From contig NZ_CP019388.1 in assembly GCF_001971725.1 (NCBI RefSeq), forward strand, positions 3,285,670 to 3,349,669: DNA of 64,000 nucleotides. Direction: 5' to 3'. The number at the start of each line of letters is the position of its first letter. The stretch's first letter is position 1. The notes under the pieces are model-generated. The model was not told the origin of the DNA, did no database searches, and was given only the letters and a program-made list of their open reading frames with translations. This document shows positions 46,039-54,710 of this stretch, one piece after another. A program made the position numbers and the translations under genes. This DNA is from Winogradskyella sp. J14-2 (GTDB lineage: Bacteria; Bacteroidota; Bacteroidia; Flavobacteriales; Flavobacteriaceae).

Positions 46039-47013
46039 CTAGTATTTTAATTGTTTAATACGGTTTAGTTCTTTATTCCAAATTATAATTTTTCCTTTTT
46101 CATCTGTTGTCACTATTTTGCTATCTGATTTATTCCAATCAATTCCCCAAAGAAGATTGCCCTGTTCTGATTTTTTGAGTAAATCGCCATTTTCATTCCA
46201 AAGTCGCAACGATTCACTTGCAGTTGCCAAAAGCTTTCCATCTTTTGTCCATTTTAAGTTTCTATATTCAGCTTTGCTTTTATCGATATTTTTTAAATTT
46301 TCTCCATTTTCTGACCAAAATTGTAATAATGGTGGATAATCTTTTTCAAAATCACCGTAGTCTCCTGTAACGAAGAACTTGCCATTTGGATTCCACGCTA
46401 CACAAAGCATAAGCACATCTTCTTTTCTTGGCTTAATATCATAAATAAAATCGTTTTCAAAATCATAAATGGATATTCTCTCTCCAACAACTGTAACTAT
46501 GTTTTTTCGTGGATGCCAATCCAAGCCAATTAAACCTTTCTGTTTTGTATTAATCCGTTTAATGATTGCTCCACTTTCATTGTAGATATTGAGAAAGCCA
46601 CTATAATCACCAACCGCAAGTAGTTCTCCTTTATTGTTCCAGCCAATTGCTCTTGCTCCAGTTTCGTCAAGACTATCAAGTACTATTTGTTCCTTTGATA
46701 TAGGGTCTAATATCAATGATTTCGATTTTTCACCTTGCATTGAAATGGCTAACTTACTTTTAATTGGGTGCCATTTCGTTTTGGTTATCGTACCTCGTAA
46801 TGGAATATTATCTATCAATTGATATGTCTCTGACGAAAACAGCCTTAAAGTATCTTGAGTACCGCCAAAGGAAATGAGATTATTGTTCGGGTTCCAATTC
46901 GCAGTCCAAAGCCACCAATTCTCCTTTTCTACTTCTGTGTTTTCTTGTATTTCTTTACACCCACAAATAAATACGAGTGAAAAAATTAAGATTATTGCAT
47001 TGGTGTTTTTCAT
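46039..47013 (-). CDS. WD40-repeat lipoprotein
   Basis: 324-residue lipoprotein (signal MKNTNAIILIFSLVFICGC, Cys19) made of beta-propeller repeats. Recurring units contain a W near their start and a D-x-[K/N/G]-like turn (for example WNNKGELLAVGDYSGFLNIY, WNPNGKFFVTGDY, WTKDGKLLATASESLRLW, WNKSDSKIVTTDEKGKIIIW), at least five clear. It probably forms a periplasmic or surface-exposed scaffold. It lies 31 nt after the serine hydrolase stop in the same direction. The pair sits between the core genome and an IS element, and may be the leftmost cargo of the cassette array. Confidence 0.8.
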   Translation of the reverse strand: MKNTNAIILIFSLVFICGCKEIQENTEVEKENWWLWTANWNPNNNLISFGGTQDTLRLFSSETYQLIDNIPLRGTITKTKWHPIKSKLAISMQGEKSKSLILDPISKEQIVLDSLDETGARAIGWNNKGELLAVGDYSGFLNIYNESGAIIKRINTKQKGLIGLDWHPRKNIVTVVGERISIYDFENDFIYDIKPRKEDVLMLCVAWNPNGKFFVTGDYGDFEKDYPPLLQFWSENGENLKNIDKSKAEYRNLKWTKDGKLLATASESLRLWNENGDLLKKSEQGNLLWGIDWNKSDSKIVTTDEKGKIIIWNKELNRIKQLKY

Positions 47014-47044
47014 GAGTTATTTAAGCTTAGTGATACCAGAGGCT

Positions 47045-48697
47045 TTAAAGAGATTCTTTTTTAAAAATGACATTTTTTATTCGTCCATTCTCTAAATTTA
47101 AACCTTGTATATTTCCATTTCTATCTCTGATGACTCTTATTTTGTAAGAGCTCATCATTCTTAGATAATCTTTTGTTATTAGTTTTCCGTCTCTTCGTCT
47201 ACCGTTTTTTATAATATTGTAGTTATCATCTCTGACGTGTTCAATGATGATTTCTGTGTCGGTTTCATTATTGAAATAGGTTCCGTTTAAACTTGGACCA
47301 TAACCACTTTCTAAATTTTCTTTTGGTAACTTATAGTAAATGCTTGGTTTTTGAGTGGATAAATACAAAGTCAACTTTTGTTGCTCTGTACCAATTTCTG
47401 AAAAATTCATTTTAAGTCTATAATTAGTTTCATAATGAAACAAGCTTTGTTTTTCGCTTATCATTTTTACTGGGTCTCTTTGATAAATCTCTCTAAATAG
47501 TTCTCCTTCTTTTTCGCTAATCTTTATGATTGTTCCCTCATCGTTTTGATAATTACCTACCACATTTTTGAAATCTTTTAGCCTTTCCGTTTTTTCGGGA
47601 TTTGATGGATATATTTCATTTTTTATGTCCAGTTCTAAAACAATATCTGTCAATTGCTTTGCTAAATAATTTGTAGGTACGTTACCATTATTTGACATTA
47701 TGACTATGGCTAGATTTTTATCCACAAGCCTAAAAAATGTTGCATTATATGCTCCAGTACTACCATCGTGATATGTGTAGTTTAAGCCTTTATATTTTCC
47801 AAACATTAATCCGTATCCGTAATTGTCAAAATCTACGTCATCTATGGTCGATTGACTTTCGCTGATTATTGAAGTTGATAGGTTTTTACCATTATTTTGT
47901 TGAATAACCTGTTCCCATTTTAATTGGTCTTCCAAAGTTGTGAATAAACCACCATCTCCAATCAATTCTGTTACTACTGGATATTCTTTCCAACCATTCC
48001 AATTACCGTATGGCCTGGCCTTATTTGGAATTATTGCCATATAATTGGTGAGAAATGATGAATTTCCCATTCCTATTTCGGTAAATAATGAATTGGAAAA
48101 ATCTTTGAATTTAGTGTCGGTAACTTTTTCAATTATTTCTGTAAGAAGAATGTAGTTAGAGTTGCTATATAAATACTCTTTGCCAGGCTCAAAATTCAAG
48201 TCTGTTTGGGATTTTAAAAGTTCGATGGCATCATCGTTATCTATAAAAAGCTCATACCAATCTTTACCTTTCAATGCCCATAAACCGTAAACGTCTCTAA
48301 TCCCACTTGTATGTGTCAACAGATTTGATACGGTAATTTTGTGTCCGATTTCTTTATATAATTCGGGTAAATATTTTCTTACATCGTCATCTAAGGCTAT
48401 TTTGTCCTGCTCAATTAATCTCAATATGCACAAAGCGGTAAATTGTTTGGCATTTGAGGCTATATTGAACCTTGTATTTTCGTCTATTTTTATGTCGTGT
48501 TCGAGGTTTGAATAACCAATATATTTTTCAAATACAGTAACTCCATCCTTGACAATTCCGACTGCCATTCCGGGTGAAATCCCATCGATATATTTCTCAA
48601 TTTGGCTGTCGAGCTTATCAATTATTGGCTGTTCCAATTTTTGTGAATATGCATTTATTCCGAGAAATAAGAGTGTGAATATCAATGTTCGTTTCAT
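47045..48697 (-). CDS. Beta-lactamase-family serine hydrolase
   Basis: 550-residue secreted protein (signal peptide MKRTLIFTLLFLGINAYSQ) of the class C beta-lactamase/DD-peptidase superfamily. The Ser-Lys pair is S81-NA-K84, the Tyr motif is Y177-S-N179, and the third motif reads HDGSTGAYN, the HxG variant typical of esterase or peptidase members rather than true beta-lactamases. A C-terminal domain of about 190 residues (from about 360) is beta-rich. Substrate is unknown. Its ATG is 21 nt from the left end of the IS, so its native promoter may have been replaced. Confidence 0.83.
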   Translation of the reverse strand: MKRTLIFTLLFLGINAYSQKLEQPIIDKLDSQIEKYIDGISPGMAVGIVKDGVTVFEKYIGYSNLEHDIKIDENTRFNIASNAKQFTALCILRLIEQDKIALDDDVRKYLPELYKEIGHKITVSNLLTHTSGIRDVYGLWALKGKDWYELFIDNDDAIELLKSQTDLNFEPGKEYLYSNSNYILLTEIIEKVTDTKFKDFSNSLFTEIGMGNSSFLTNYMAIIPNKARPYGNWNGWKEYPVVTELIGDGGLFTTLEDQLKWEQVIQQNNGKNLSTSIISESQSTIDDVDFDNYGYGLMFGKYKGLNYTYHDGSTGAYNATFFRLVDKNLAIVIMSNNGNVPTNYLAKQLTDIVLELDIKNEIYPSNPEKTERLKDFKNVVGNYQNDEGTIIKISEKEGELFREIYQRDPVKMISEKQSLFHYETNYRLKMNFSEIGTEQQKLTLYLSTQKPSIYYKLPKENLESGYGPSLNGTYFNNETDTEIIIEHVRDDNYNIIKNGRRRDGKLITKDYLRMMSSYKIRVIRDRNGNIQGLNLENGRIKNVIFKKESL

Positions 48698-48755
48698 TGT
48701 AGAATGTTTGTTTTGGCTGTCTTGTCCTGAAATATGGCTACAGGTTAAAATTGAA

Positions 48756-49625
48756 TTAAGCTGATAATTTATATGCCATATTCGGTGTTTTATAGTCTAA
48801 AGATAAATGTAATCTTATTTCGTTGTATAGATTAATTGTATTTTTTGCAGCTCTTTTTGCGTGAGCCACGTTATCAAAGGATTGGTCGAGATAAAACTCG
48901 TCTTTTAATATACCGTTTACACGTTCTGCGATAGCATTTTCATAACAATGATTTTTTTCTGTCATACTAATATCTATCTTATTTCTTTTAAGTATTTGCG
49001 TGTAAACATTGCTACAATACTGTATGCCTCTATCGGAATGGTGTATAAGTCCAGTAGTGTCTTTGGCTTGATATAAAGCTTTGTTCAAAGCTCTCTCGCA
49101 ACCTTTTAGTTCAAGGCTATCACTAAGGTCGTAGCCAACTATTTTACGGCTGTACATATCTGTAATGAGTGCTAGGTAACAAAAACCTTTTACTGTTCTT
49201 ATATAAGTAATGTCTGATACCCAAACTTGGTTAGGCCTGGTTACCTCTACATCTTTAATGATGTTTTTGTACTTGTAGAACCTGTGCAATGAATTGGTTG
49301 TTCTTGAGCTGTATTTCTTTCTAAGTGTTAGCATATTATGTTTTCTAAGAACATTAAATAGCGTATCTCTACCAACTTTAATGTTGGCTTTTGTAAACTC
49401 ATCATCTAATGATTTCACAAGCTTACGTACACCTTCTCTAGGAAGGGATCTGCGTCTTTTCTGTACTATTTCAATAATCTGCTGCTCTGTTCTTAAACGT
49501 TTATCAGCTCTAGATTTGTATTTATAGTACGCATCACGTTTTAGCCCAAAACAATGGGTTATAGTAGTTAAAGAAGCAAATCCCTTAGATTTTTCTTTTG
49601 CTTTGATCAGGGCTTTGTTCTTAAC
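48756..49625 (-). CDS. IS3-family transposase OrfB (DDE integrase core)
   Basis: Catalytic half of the transposase. The frame is open from the slippery site at about 49625 (290 codons). A GTG at 49418 could start a shorter product, but the normal product is the OrfAB fusion made by a -1 frameshift. The HTH_21 region (RSLPREGVRKLVKSLDDEF) precedes the rve core, with DDE residues in VWVSDITY, LIHHSDRGIQY and CYENAIAERVNG (E 35 residues after the second D, the IS3 spacing). No stop or gap is seen, so the element may still be active. Confidence 0.9.
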   Translation of the reverse strand, partial: VKNKALIKAKEKSKGFASLTTITHCFGLKRDAYYKYKSRADKRLRTEQQIIEIVQKRRRSLPREGVRKLVKSLDDEFTKANIKVGRDTLFNVLRKHNMLTLRKKYSSRTTNSLHRFYKYKNIIKDVEVTRPNQVWVSDITYIRTVKGFCYLALITDMYSRKIVGYDLSDSLELKGCERALNKALYQAKDTTGLIHHSDRGIQYCSNVYTQILKRNKIDISMTEKNHCYENAIAERVNGILKDEFYLDQSFDNVAHAKRAAKNTINLYNEIRLHLSLDYKTPNMAYKLSA

Positions 49626-49978
49626 TTTTTTTTTAGTTCGGCCACGGATTTATAGCCAAGATCTTCAGCTGCAACTTCTAAGTAAGAGTCTAGCACCAAG
49701 GCATCCAGATCCTTTTTTAAGAGTAGTTTTTTAAGCTGTTCGATTTCTTTTTGCAGTGCTTTGATACGCGTTATCTCGTCTTTGGTTTTCACGGTTACTC
49801 TGGTGTTCATTAGGTCTTTACGGTTGTATTTCTTTATCCATTCATTAATGGTGGTAGGTGCAATTCCATAAGCCTTACCTAATTGATACTTGTTTAATTT
49901 TCCAGTTGTAAGTTCGTCTAAAATTTTCAGTTTGAAAGGTTCTGAATACCGTCTGATTACTTTGTCATTTTTGTACAT
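49607..49978 (-). CDS. IS3-family OrfA (HTH_8 DNA-binding protein)
   Basis: 123 residues. It has a homeodomain-like HTH (SEPFKLKILDELTTGKLNKY then GIAPTTINEWIKKY) and a C-terminal leucine-zipper coiled coil (ITRIKALQKEIEQLKKLLLKK). The last codons contain the run CTAAAAAAAAAG (49625-49637 on the - strand), a classic A-type slippery heptamer region that fuses OrfA to OrfB in the -1 frame; the two frames overlap by about 19 nt. Confidence 0.9.
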   Translation of the reverse strand: MYKNDKVIRRYSEPFKLKILDELTTGKLNKYQLGKAYGIAPTTINEWIKKYNRKDLMNTRVTVKTKDEITRIKALQKEIEQLKKLLLKKDLDALVLDSYLEVAAEDLGYKSVAELKKKLRTKP

Positions 49979-50024
49979 AATGTTTAAAATTATGTAGCCT
50001 TTATTCAGGACGGGTCAAAATGTG

Positions 50025-50157
50025 CCACAACGGCTCGGTATAGCCGCCAGTTGCGTGTTTAAGTTACTAAGTTAGTTAAAAATAACCGAACTTTTGCGTT
50101 GGCGAGATTTTTCCGAAGGAAAAATCAACTAGCAATTGCGGTTATACATTGTTAGCT
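50025..50157 (-). repeat. attC site 1 (array left end)
   Basis: 133 bp, boxes CCACAAC and GTTAGCT. On the + strand GTATAGCCGC-AGTTGC pairs with GCAATTGCGGTTATAC with G.T pairs and one extrahelical C. It serves the cassette at 50172. The partner of its left box was lost, apparently at the IS. Confidence 0.75.
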
Positions 50158-50171
50158 ACAGTTTTTATTTT

Positions 50172-50993
50172 TTAATCTCCTTCGCCTTCTGGAACAATCA
50201 CAAAAGCCCATTCCGCTTCGTCAGGAACTCCATATTTTACCAGAAATTCGCCTCCAAGTCCGCTGACTTGTGATTTTTTGTCCTCGATTTCAAGTCCATA
50301 AGTTTCGCCAAACATAAATTTTACACCATTGTTTAATTCAAGCGTGTCTGTGTCTGCCATATTGAAAACTTTGAATTCGTTCGGTTGTATTTTAAGTCTT
50401 TCCGAAACTTGAATTTCGTTCGTAGTCTCGTTGAAAATAAACACTTTGTATGTTTTTCCAGTTTTCTCGAATTTAGCTGGAATTATGGAAACTTCATTTC
50501 CTTTTTGGATAAAGACGTTACCATGTTCATCTGTCCATCTTTCTTCTTTTTCCATTTCCATTGGATCAAAGCCGTACATAAATTTATTCAACTGTCCATT
50601 CGAGCTTTCCAGTCCAACTATGTCCATTAATTGTTCAATATAAACACAAACCATTTCTCGGTCTTCCGTATCTAATTCCAAATAGTTTTTTCTAAATCTT
50701 GAAAGTCCAATTCCAATTTGTTCTTGATAATCTTTGTCAGTTGGATTTTCAGATTCCGCAACGTTTTTAAAGTCAGATGCAATTTGGTTTATTTTCTCTG
50801 TGAAAATTGGTTGCATTTTTTCATCTGCGATTCCTGGATAATAATTTGGATAGGATTGAGCAATAAATTTTTTCTTTGCAATGAATTCCGCAAACTGCTT
50901 ATTAGCATTTTCAGGTGTTTTCATTTCAGTTGCTTTTTGTCCGCAAGCAGATAAGGTTAAAAAAAGTATGAAAATTTGGATGTATTTCGTCAT
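50172..50993 (-). CDS. Hypothetical lipoprotein, cassette 1
   Basis: Not recognised. 273 residues with lipoprotein signal MTKYIQIFILFLTLSAC (Cys17). The mature part is first helical and charged (NKQFAEFIAKKKFIAQSY to QLMDIVGLE, about 25-135), then beta-rich (FIQKGNEVSIIPAKF, TYKVFIFNETTNEIQVS, KFMFGETYGLEI), ending with a conserved-looking DEAEWAFVIVPEGEGD. Cassette ends are complementary: TTAGCTACA at the stop side and TGTAGCTAA at the start side. The gene almost fills the cassette, with no room for its own promoter, so it probably depends on read-through. Confidence 0.75.
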   Translation of the reverse strand: MTKYIQIFILFLTLSACGQKATEMKTPENANKQFAEFIAKKKFIAQSYPNYYPGIADEKMQPIFTEKINQIASDFKNVAESENPTDKDYQEQIGIGLSRFRKNYLELDTEDREMVCVYIEQLMDIVGLESSNGQLNKFMYGFDPMEMEKEERWTDEHGNVFIQKGNEVSIIPAKFEKTGKTYKVFIFNETTNEIQVSERLKIQPNEFKVFNMADTDTLELNNGVKFMFGETYGLEIEDKKSQVSGLGGEFLVKYGVPDEAEWAFVIVPEGEGD

Positions 50994-51005
50994 TTCTCAA
51001 ATTGT

Positions 51006-51136
51006 AGCTAACGGTCTCGGCTATGAGTAGTTGCGTGGGTTAGCGATTAACTTTGCAAGTACACACCAAACTGAAAATCCGCGAGGATTTTCAGAAGTAG
51101 GCGAGAACCAGCAATTACTTATAGCCATTGTTGGCA
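51006..51136 (-). repeat. attC site 2, family A
   Basis: 131 bp, boxes AGCTAAC and GTTGGCA. On the + strand GGCTATGAGTAGTTGC pairs with GCAATTACTTATAGCC at 16 of 16 positions, two of them G.T. A second hairpin, CTGAAAATCC/GGATTTTCAG, caps the stem. Confidence 0.85.
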
Positions 51137-52146
51137 ATAGTTTTTATTATTTCTTCTTTAGTTTTAAATGTATTTTGTCTTTCAATTATTTCGTTTTCAA
51201 TTTCTTCTCTAAACTTTTCGGTTCCTCGAATACTGGCTCTCAAAGAACCAACCATTGAACTATTGATATCTTTTTCAGCCTCTTTTAGTTGGTCATTTAA
51301 AGTTTCTAAGTCTAAATCAGCATCTGAAAGATAATAATTCCCATAATAAAACAGCTTTTTGCTCTTATTGTATTCATTAAGTAAACTTGAAAGGCAAGGC
51401 GCAAAACTTCCATTTCGTAAATCGAAAATTACAGGCTCATCATCAGGCAAAGAATCTAAAAACTTTATTAATTCGAGATTGTCTGATTCGCAACCAGAAA
51501 TTCTTCCCCAAACTCTATATTCAAGTGGTTCTGTATTCGTAAGTTTTATTTGCAATCCGTAACTAAAATAATCTTGAATTCTTTCTGTAATGTATAAGCC
51601 TTTATAATTGCTTATTGTCTTACTAGTAAGTCGAAAAAACGCATCTAAAACTTTATAATCAATTGTTGATTCTGCATTTCTGATAGGACTTACTGAAGTT
51701 AATGAAATAGTGTCATTCCGTTTGTCAATTAGATTAAACCTGAAACCAATTCCGTCTAATACGTCTCTCTGATGTACAACGGAACTATCAAGTCCAATTG
51801 CATTAATTTCGTCAAGAAATATTGTTAAATCCTCATTTTCTATTTTATACTCTTTATTGATTAAATTCTTTGAACCTTGAATAAATCCGTCTGTTTTGAA
51901 GAGTTTACTATTTTGATGAAGTTCCTTTTTATTTAAATCGATTGAATAAGTAACTGGCGAAAGAAATGCAGGATAAAATTCATATTCAATTTTTTCAATA
52001 CTCTTTTCCGAATTGCAAGAAAGTATTGACAATAAAAATAAGATGATTAGTAGTCTGTTCAATGTTTGGTTTAAATTATTGCCAACGGTCTTGTATATGG
52101 CTCGTAGCGTGTAAATTAGCGATTATTTTCGGATTAAGCACAAGCC
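51010..52146. repeat. Duplicated cassette, copy 1
   Basis: No difference was seen by eye from 54584-55720 over 1137 bp (offset 3574). The match covers the attC site, the gene and the first 60 bp of the next attC, and stops abruptly after CAAGCC. Confidence 0.88.
51115..52062 (-). CDS. Hypothetical lipoprotein, cassette 2 (present twice)
   Basis: Not recognised. 315 residues with lipoprotein signal MNRLLIILFLLSILSC (Cys16). The body is mixed alpha/beta without a named motif; internal Cys in GRISGCESDN and FAPCLSS could form a disulfide. The C-terminus is a charged helix (EEIENEIIERQNTFKTKEEI). It starts with TTG. The last codons, ANNGYK and the stop, are encoded by the attC site itself, so cassette insertion fixes the protein's end. 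A second copy (54689-55636) encodes the same protein. Confidence 0.75.
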   Translation of the reverse strand: MNRLLIILFLLSILSCNSEKSIEKIEYEFYPAFLSPVTYSIDLNKKELHQNSKLFKTDGFIQGSKNLINKEYKIENEDLTIFLDEINAIGLDSSVVHQRDVLDGIGFRFNLIDKRNDTISLTSVSPIRNAESTIDYKVLDAFFRLTSKTISNYKGLYITERIQDYFSYGLQIKLTNTEPLEYRVWGRISGCESDNLELIKFLDSLPDDEPVIFDLRNGSFAPCLSSLLNEYNKSKKLFYYGNYYLSDADLDLETLNDQLKEAEKDINSSMVGSLRASIRGTEKFREEIENEIIERQNTFKTKEEIIKTIANNGYK

Positions 52147-52276
52147 AGATTTTTAAATTTTACTATTTATCTTTTTTATTGGAAATCGTCAAATTAAAAA
52201 ATTTGGCGATTTTCCAAATACACCCAAAACTTTGGTTAAGCAACTGCCCAGCTATGAGCTATATACGTTGTTACCA
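52080..52276 (-). repeat. attC site 3, family D (long)
   Basis: 197 bp, boxes TGCCAAC and GTTACCA. It has a longer central region than other sites, containing the palindrome CAAATTAAAAAATTTGG. Outer arms GTATATGGCTCGTAGC and the right-hand GCCCAGCTATGAGCTATATAC pair in part with G.T pairs. Confidence 0.72.
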
Positions 52277-52283
52277 CACGTTT

Positions 52284-53135
52284 TTATTCCGTTTCATATT
52301 TAATCGAACTGTACTTATTTTCATTAGCATAAAAGACCAAAATATTGGTACCTAATTCATCTATTCTTAATTTTTCCACTTTAGATTTTACTTTTCCAGT
52401 CCGTTTGAGATGAATGATAGAATCATTTAATTCCCATTCGCAGTTTATATATGTGCCATTATTCCAGCGGATTTTTAATTTGTCAGCATTATTTTCTTTC
52501 TCTTGATAAAAGTTAATTTGTCCATCTTTGAATTCCCAATTACCATAAAGATGATTCTTTGTATAGTCAGCAGTGTCATATTTTTGATTAATCTTCATTG
52601 TCTTGTATAAATCCCAAGTGAATTCAGGATAACTATTTTCGCCAAATATGGAATAATACTCTTTGTAATCTGCGATTAATTTATCTGTTTTTTCCTCAAA
52701 TTGTTCTTTGGATAGTAGGTCACTATCAAGAACCTTTTTTAAACTTTTATACTCAATTAATTTATTTACTTTTTCAAGGATGATTTGGTTATTGATTATG
52801 TCAATTTTTTCTTCATACTCAGTATCGGATAAAACGCCTTCATTCTTTAGAATTTTCAAGTTTTCCTTTTGTTCATTAATAGATGACTTAATTGGTTTGT
52901 TCTGTTTATAATGATTAGTTTTCTGTTCCTTAAAATTTAAATTAAGCGAATTTTCACTATTGCTTTTTACTTTATTAGCACTGTAGATTAACCAAATTGA
53001 AATACCCAAGATTATCACGTAACCACTAAGAGCACCACCTAAACCTGCACCTCTTTCTTCTGATGCCATTTGTATAATGGTAATCGTACCAAAAACGATT
53101 AAAACAATACCCAATATTATTTTGAAATTTTTCAT
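52284..53135 (-). CDS. Membrane protein with SHOCT-like segments, cassette 3 gene 2
   Basis: 283 residues. There are two N-terminal transmembrane helices (about 5-22 and 32-52). Then come two SHOCT-like short helical units (LKILKNEGVLSDTEYEEK at about 94-111 and LKKVLDSDLLSKEQFEEK at about 133-150), a family that often marks membrane-associated oligomers. The C-terminal 100 residues are beta-rich and lipocalin-like (YGNWEFKDGQINFYQ, IHLKRTGKVKSKVEKLRIDEL). No function is assigned. It shares the cassette with the upstream gene at 53143 (7-nt gap). Confidence 0.72.
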   Translation of the reverse strand: MKNFKIILGIVLIVFGTITIIQMASEERGAGLGGALSGYVIILGISIWLIYSANKVKSNSENSLNLNFKEQKTNHYKQNKPIKSSINEQKENLKILKNEGVLSDTEYEEKIDIINNQIILEKVNKLIEYKSLKKVLDSDLLSKEQFEEKTDKLIADYKEYYSIFGENSYPEFTWDLYKTMKINQKYDTADYTKNHLYGNWEFKDGQINFYQEKENNADKLKIRWNNGTYINCEWELNDSIIHLKRTGKVKSKVEKLRIDELGTNILVFYANENKYSSIKYETE

Positions 53136-53142
53136 TCTTTTC

Positions 53143-53649
53143 TTAGACGTTATTTTTTAAACGATTCCCTAATTTTTCAAATAAGCCATAATACGAATCC
53201 TTTTGCAATTTTTGCTCACTAACAATGTTATTAATTATGGGATTATTTAAATAGTAAAGCATCCCATTTTCCCAAGATTTCCAAACAGACTTAGGAATTC
53301 TCTCTTTTGTCTTCCATAAATATTCTTCCGCACAGAAATTTAGATAATCGATAATGAGTTTTTCTTCGTTAGATGAAAGCTTAAAATTTTTGTCTAATTC
53401 AGATTTATCAACAATTTCTTCAAGCATATCATTGAATTTTAGGTCATATTTAGCGTTAAATTCTGTAAATAATTCCTTGAATAGCTTATCGTTTTCAGTT
53501 TTATACTGTCTTATACCTAAGGATAGTGATATTCCTGTGGCGATTACAGCACCTAATACCTCGACTTTTTCTTTAGTCAAATAGAAAAGTCCAATGCCAA
53601 GTAGCATTGCGATTAGGTTAATCAGTATTATGTCCAAGTATTTTTTCAA
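53143..53649 (-). CDS. Hypothetical two-helix membrane protein, cassette 3 gene 1
   Basis: 168 residues, not recognised. It has two N-terminal hydrophobic helices (about 6-24 and 30-46) and then a cytosolic helical domain (LFKELFTEFNAKYDLKFND and LIIDYLNFCAEEYLWKTKERI). The TTG start at 53649 lies only 6 nt inside the cassette edge, leaving no room for a ribosome-binding site of its own. It is the first of two genes in one cassette, which is less common than single-gene cassettes. Confidence 0.7.
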   Translation of the reverse strand: MKKYLDIILINLIAMLLGIGLFYLTKEKVEVLGAVIATGISLSLGIRQYKTENDKLFKELFTEFNAKYDLKFNDMLEEIVDKSELDKNFKLSSNEEKLIIDYLNFCAEEYLWKTKERIPKSVWKSWENGMLYYLNNPIINNIVSEQKLQKDSYYGLFEKLGNRLKNNV

Positions 53650-53654
53650 ATGTG

Positions 53655-53785
53655 TGGTAACGGTCTCGGCTATGAACAGTTGCGTGGGTTAGCACGGACT
53701 TTTGCAAGTACACTAAAAGCTGGAAATTCCGCAGGAATTTTCAGGATAAGCCTGTAATAGCAATTGTTTATAGCCAATGTTGTGC
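53655..53785 (-). repeat. attC site 4, family A
   Basis: 131 bp, boxes TGGTAAC and GTTGTGC. It has the same arm set as site 2 with small changes (CTATGAACAGTTGCG; GCAATTGTTTATAGCC). It serves the DUF6090 cassette. Confidence 0.82.
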
Positions 53786-53790
53786 TTTCG

Positions 53791-54555
53791 TTATTCTAAT
53801 TCTTTATTGATGTTATCAATCAATTTTTTAAGATGGTTTTCTAGATATATGTAATGATGTTCATTTAGAGTTTGCGTTACAATAGTGTATAACATAATAG
53901 TATTCTCAAATTCGTTATCGTATAATAGACTTAAGTTGCTTCTGTCAGATTGAGGTAAATTGTTAAGCCCCAAGGCCTCCATTTCTCCGATGTTTTGAAA
54001 TAAAACCGCGAATGAGCCGTCTTTCGTAATAAAGTTCAAGCTTTGTTTTAATAAGACATCGACTGCCTCCTCTTGATATCGTAAATCATCGATAATTGGG
54101 CTGATATCAATTAGATTCTGACGTATGCTATCATTAAGTATATTTTTCAAATTGCCAGAGTTCTTAAGCTCAGAAAGGAAACTATCATCATACTTAATCG
54201 CAAATGAAAAAATGATGACATCCACAAGTAATTTGGATAAATGCTTTTCAGTCACACTGTCTTTATCAGAACTGATTAATTTAATTAATTCAATCTGTTT
54301 TGAATTCAATTTGGTGACGTAATCTTTCATAATCATTACCGAATTCAGATTATTAGTAGCCTCTTTCTTCAGATTTGTCAGGTATTCTTTTTGAAGGTTT
54401 CCTATTTTTCGTTGTTCATTCCAGTCATTTATAGCAAGCGCAATTAAAATTCCAATTACAACAAGAACAATTTCGCCAATGGCATAAATCAAATACTTAC
54501 TGAACTTATTTTCAGAGAGTAGTTTTTGTCTAATCTTTCTAAAGAATTTTATCAT
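53791..54555 (-). CDS. DUF6090 family membrane protein, cassette 4
   Basis: 254 residues. The N-terminus is diagnostic of the family: MIKFFRKIRQKLL, then KYLIYAIGEIVLVVIGILIALAINDWNEQ (basic patch, one transmembrane helix, NDWNE). The rest is a helical extracytoplasmic domain. DUF6090 proteins are abundant in flavobacteria and often multi-copy; the function is unknown. Complementary cassette ends are TTGTGCTTTC and GAAGCACAA. Confidence 0.82.
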   Translation of the reverse strand: MIKFFRKIRQKLLSENKFSKYLIYAIGEIVLVVIGILIALAINDWNEQRKIGNLQKEYLTNLKKEATNNLNSVMIMKDYVTKLNSKQIELIKLISSDKDSVTEKHLSKLLVDVIIFSFAIKYDDSFLSELKNSGNLKNILNDSIRQNLIDISPIIDDLRYQEEAVDVLLKQSLNFITKDGSFAVLFQNIGEMEALGLNNLPQSDRSNLSLLYDNEFENTIMLYTIVTQTLNEHHYIYLENHLKKLIDNINKELE

Positions 54556-54579
54556 TGGTTAGTGGTTTCTGATAATGAA

Positions 54580-54710
54580 GCACAACGGTCTCGGCTATGA
54601 GTAGTTGCGTGGGTTAGCGATTAACTTTGCAAGTACACACCAAACTGAAAATCCGCGAGGATTTTCAGAAGTAGGCGAGAACCAGCAATTACTTATAGCC
54701 ATTGTTGGCA
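54580..54710 (-). repeat. attC site 5, family A
   Basis: 131 bp, boxes GCACAAC and GTTGGCA. It is the same as site 2 from the AAC inward. Confidence 0.85.

Larger units (their letters stand above)
48718..50017 (-). mobile_element. IS3-family insertion sequence, complete
   Basis: 1300 bp bounded by imperfect inverted repeats: TGTCTTGTCCTGAA...GGCTACA at the left and, on the - strand from 50017, TGACCCGTCCTGAA...GGCTACA at the right. The two share the GTCCTGAA and GGCTACA cores. It encodes orfA and orfB read leftward, with an A9G slippery run for -1 frameshifting. No target duplication is visible (flanks GGC and AAA). It sits about 8 nt from the first attC box of the array. Confidence 0.87.

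Noticed and set aside
48708..50027. Target-site duplication around the IS
   Set aside because: Flanking bases (GGC at left, AAA at right) do not match for the inverted-repeat ends chosen; shifting the ends by 1-2 nt does not create a 3-4 bp repeat.
51031..51258. 75-residue + strand frame, repeated at 54605-54832 and in longer form at 63581-63961
   Set aside because: They all begin with the translation of the attC repeat itself (MRGLA...) and run antisense into the cassette genes. Repetition comes from the DNA site, not from a protein family.
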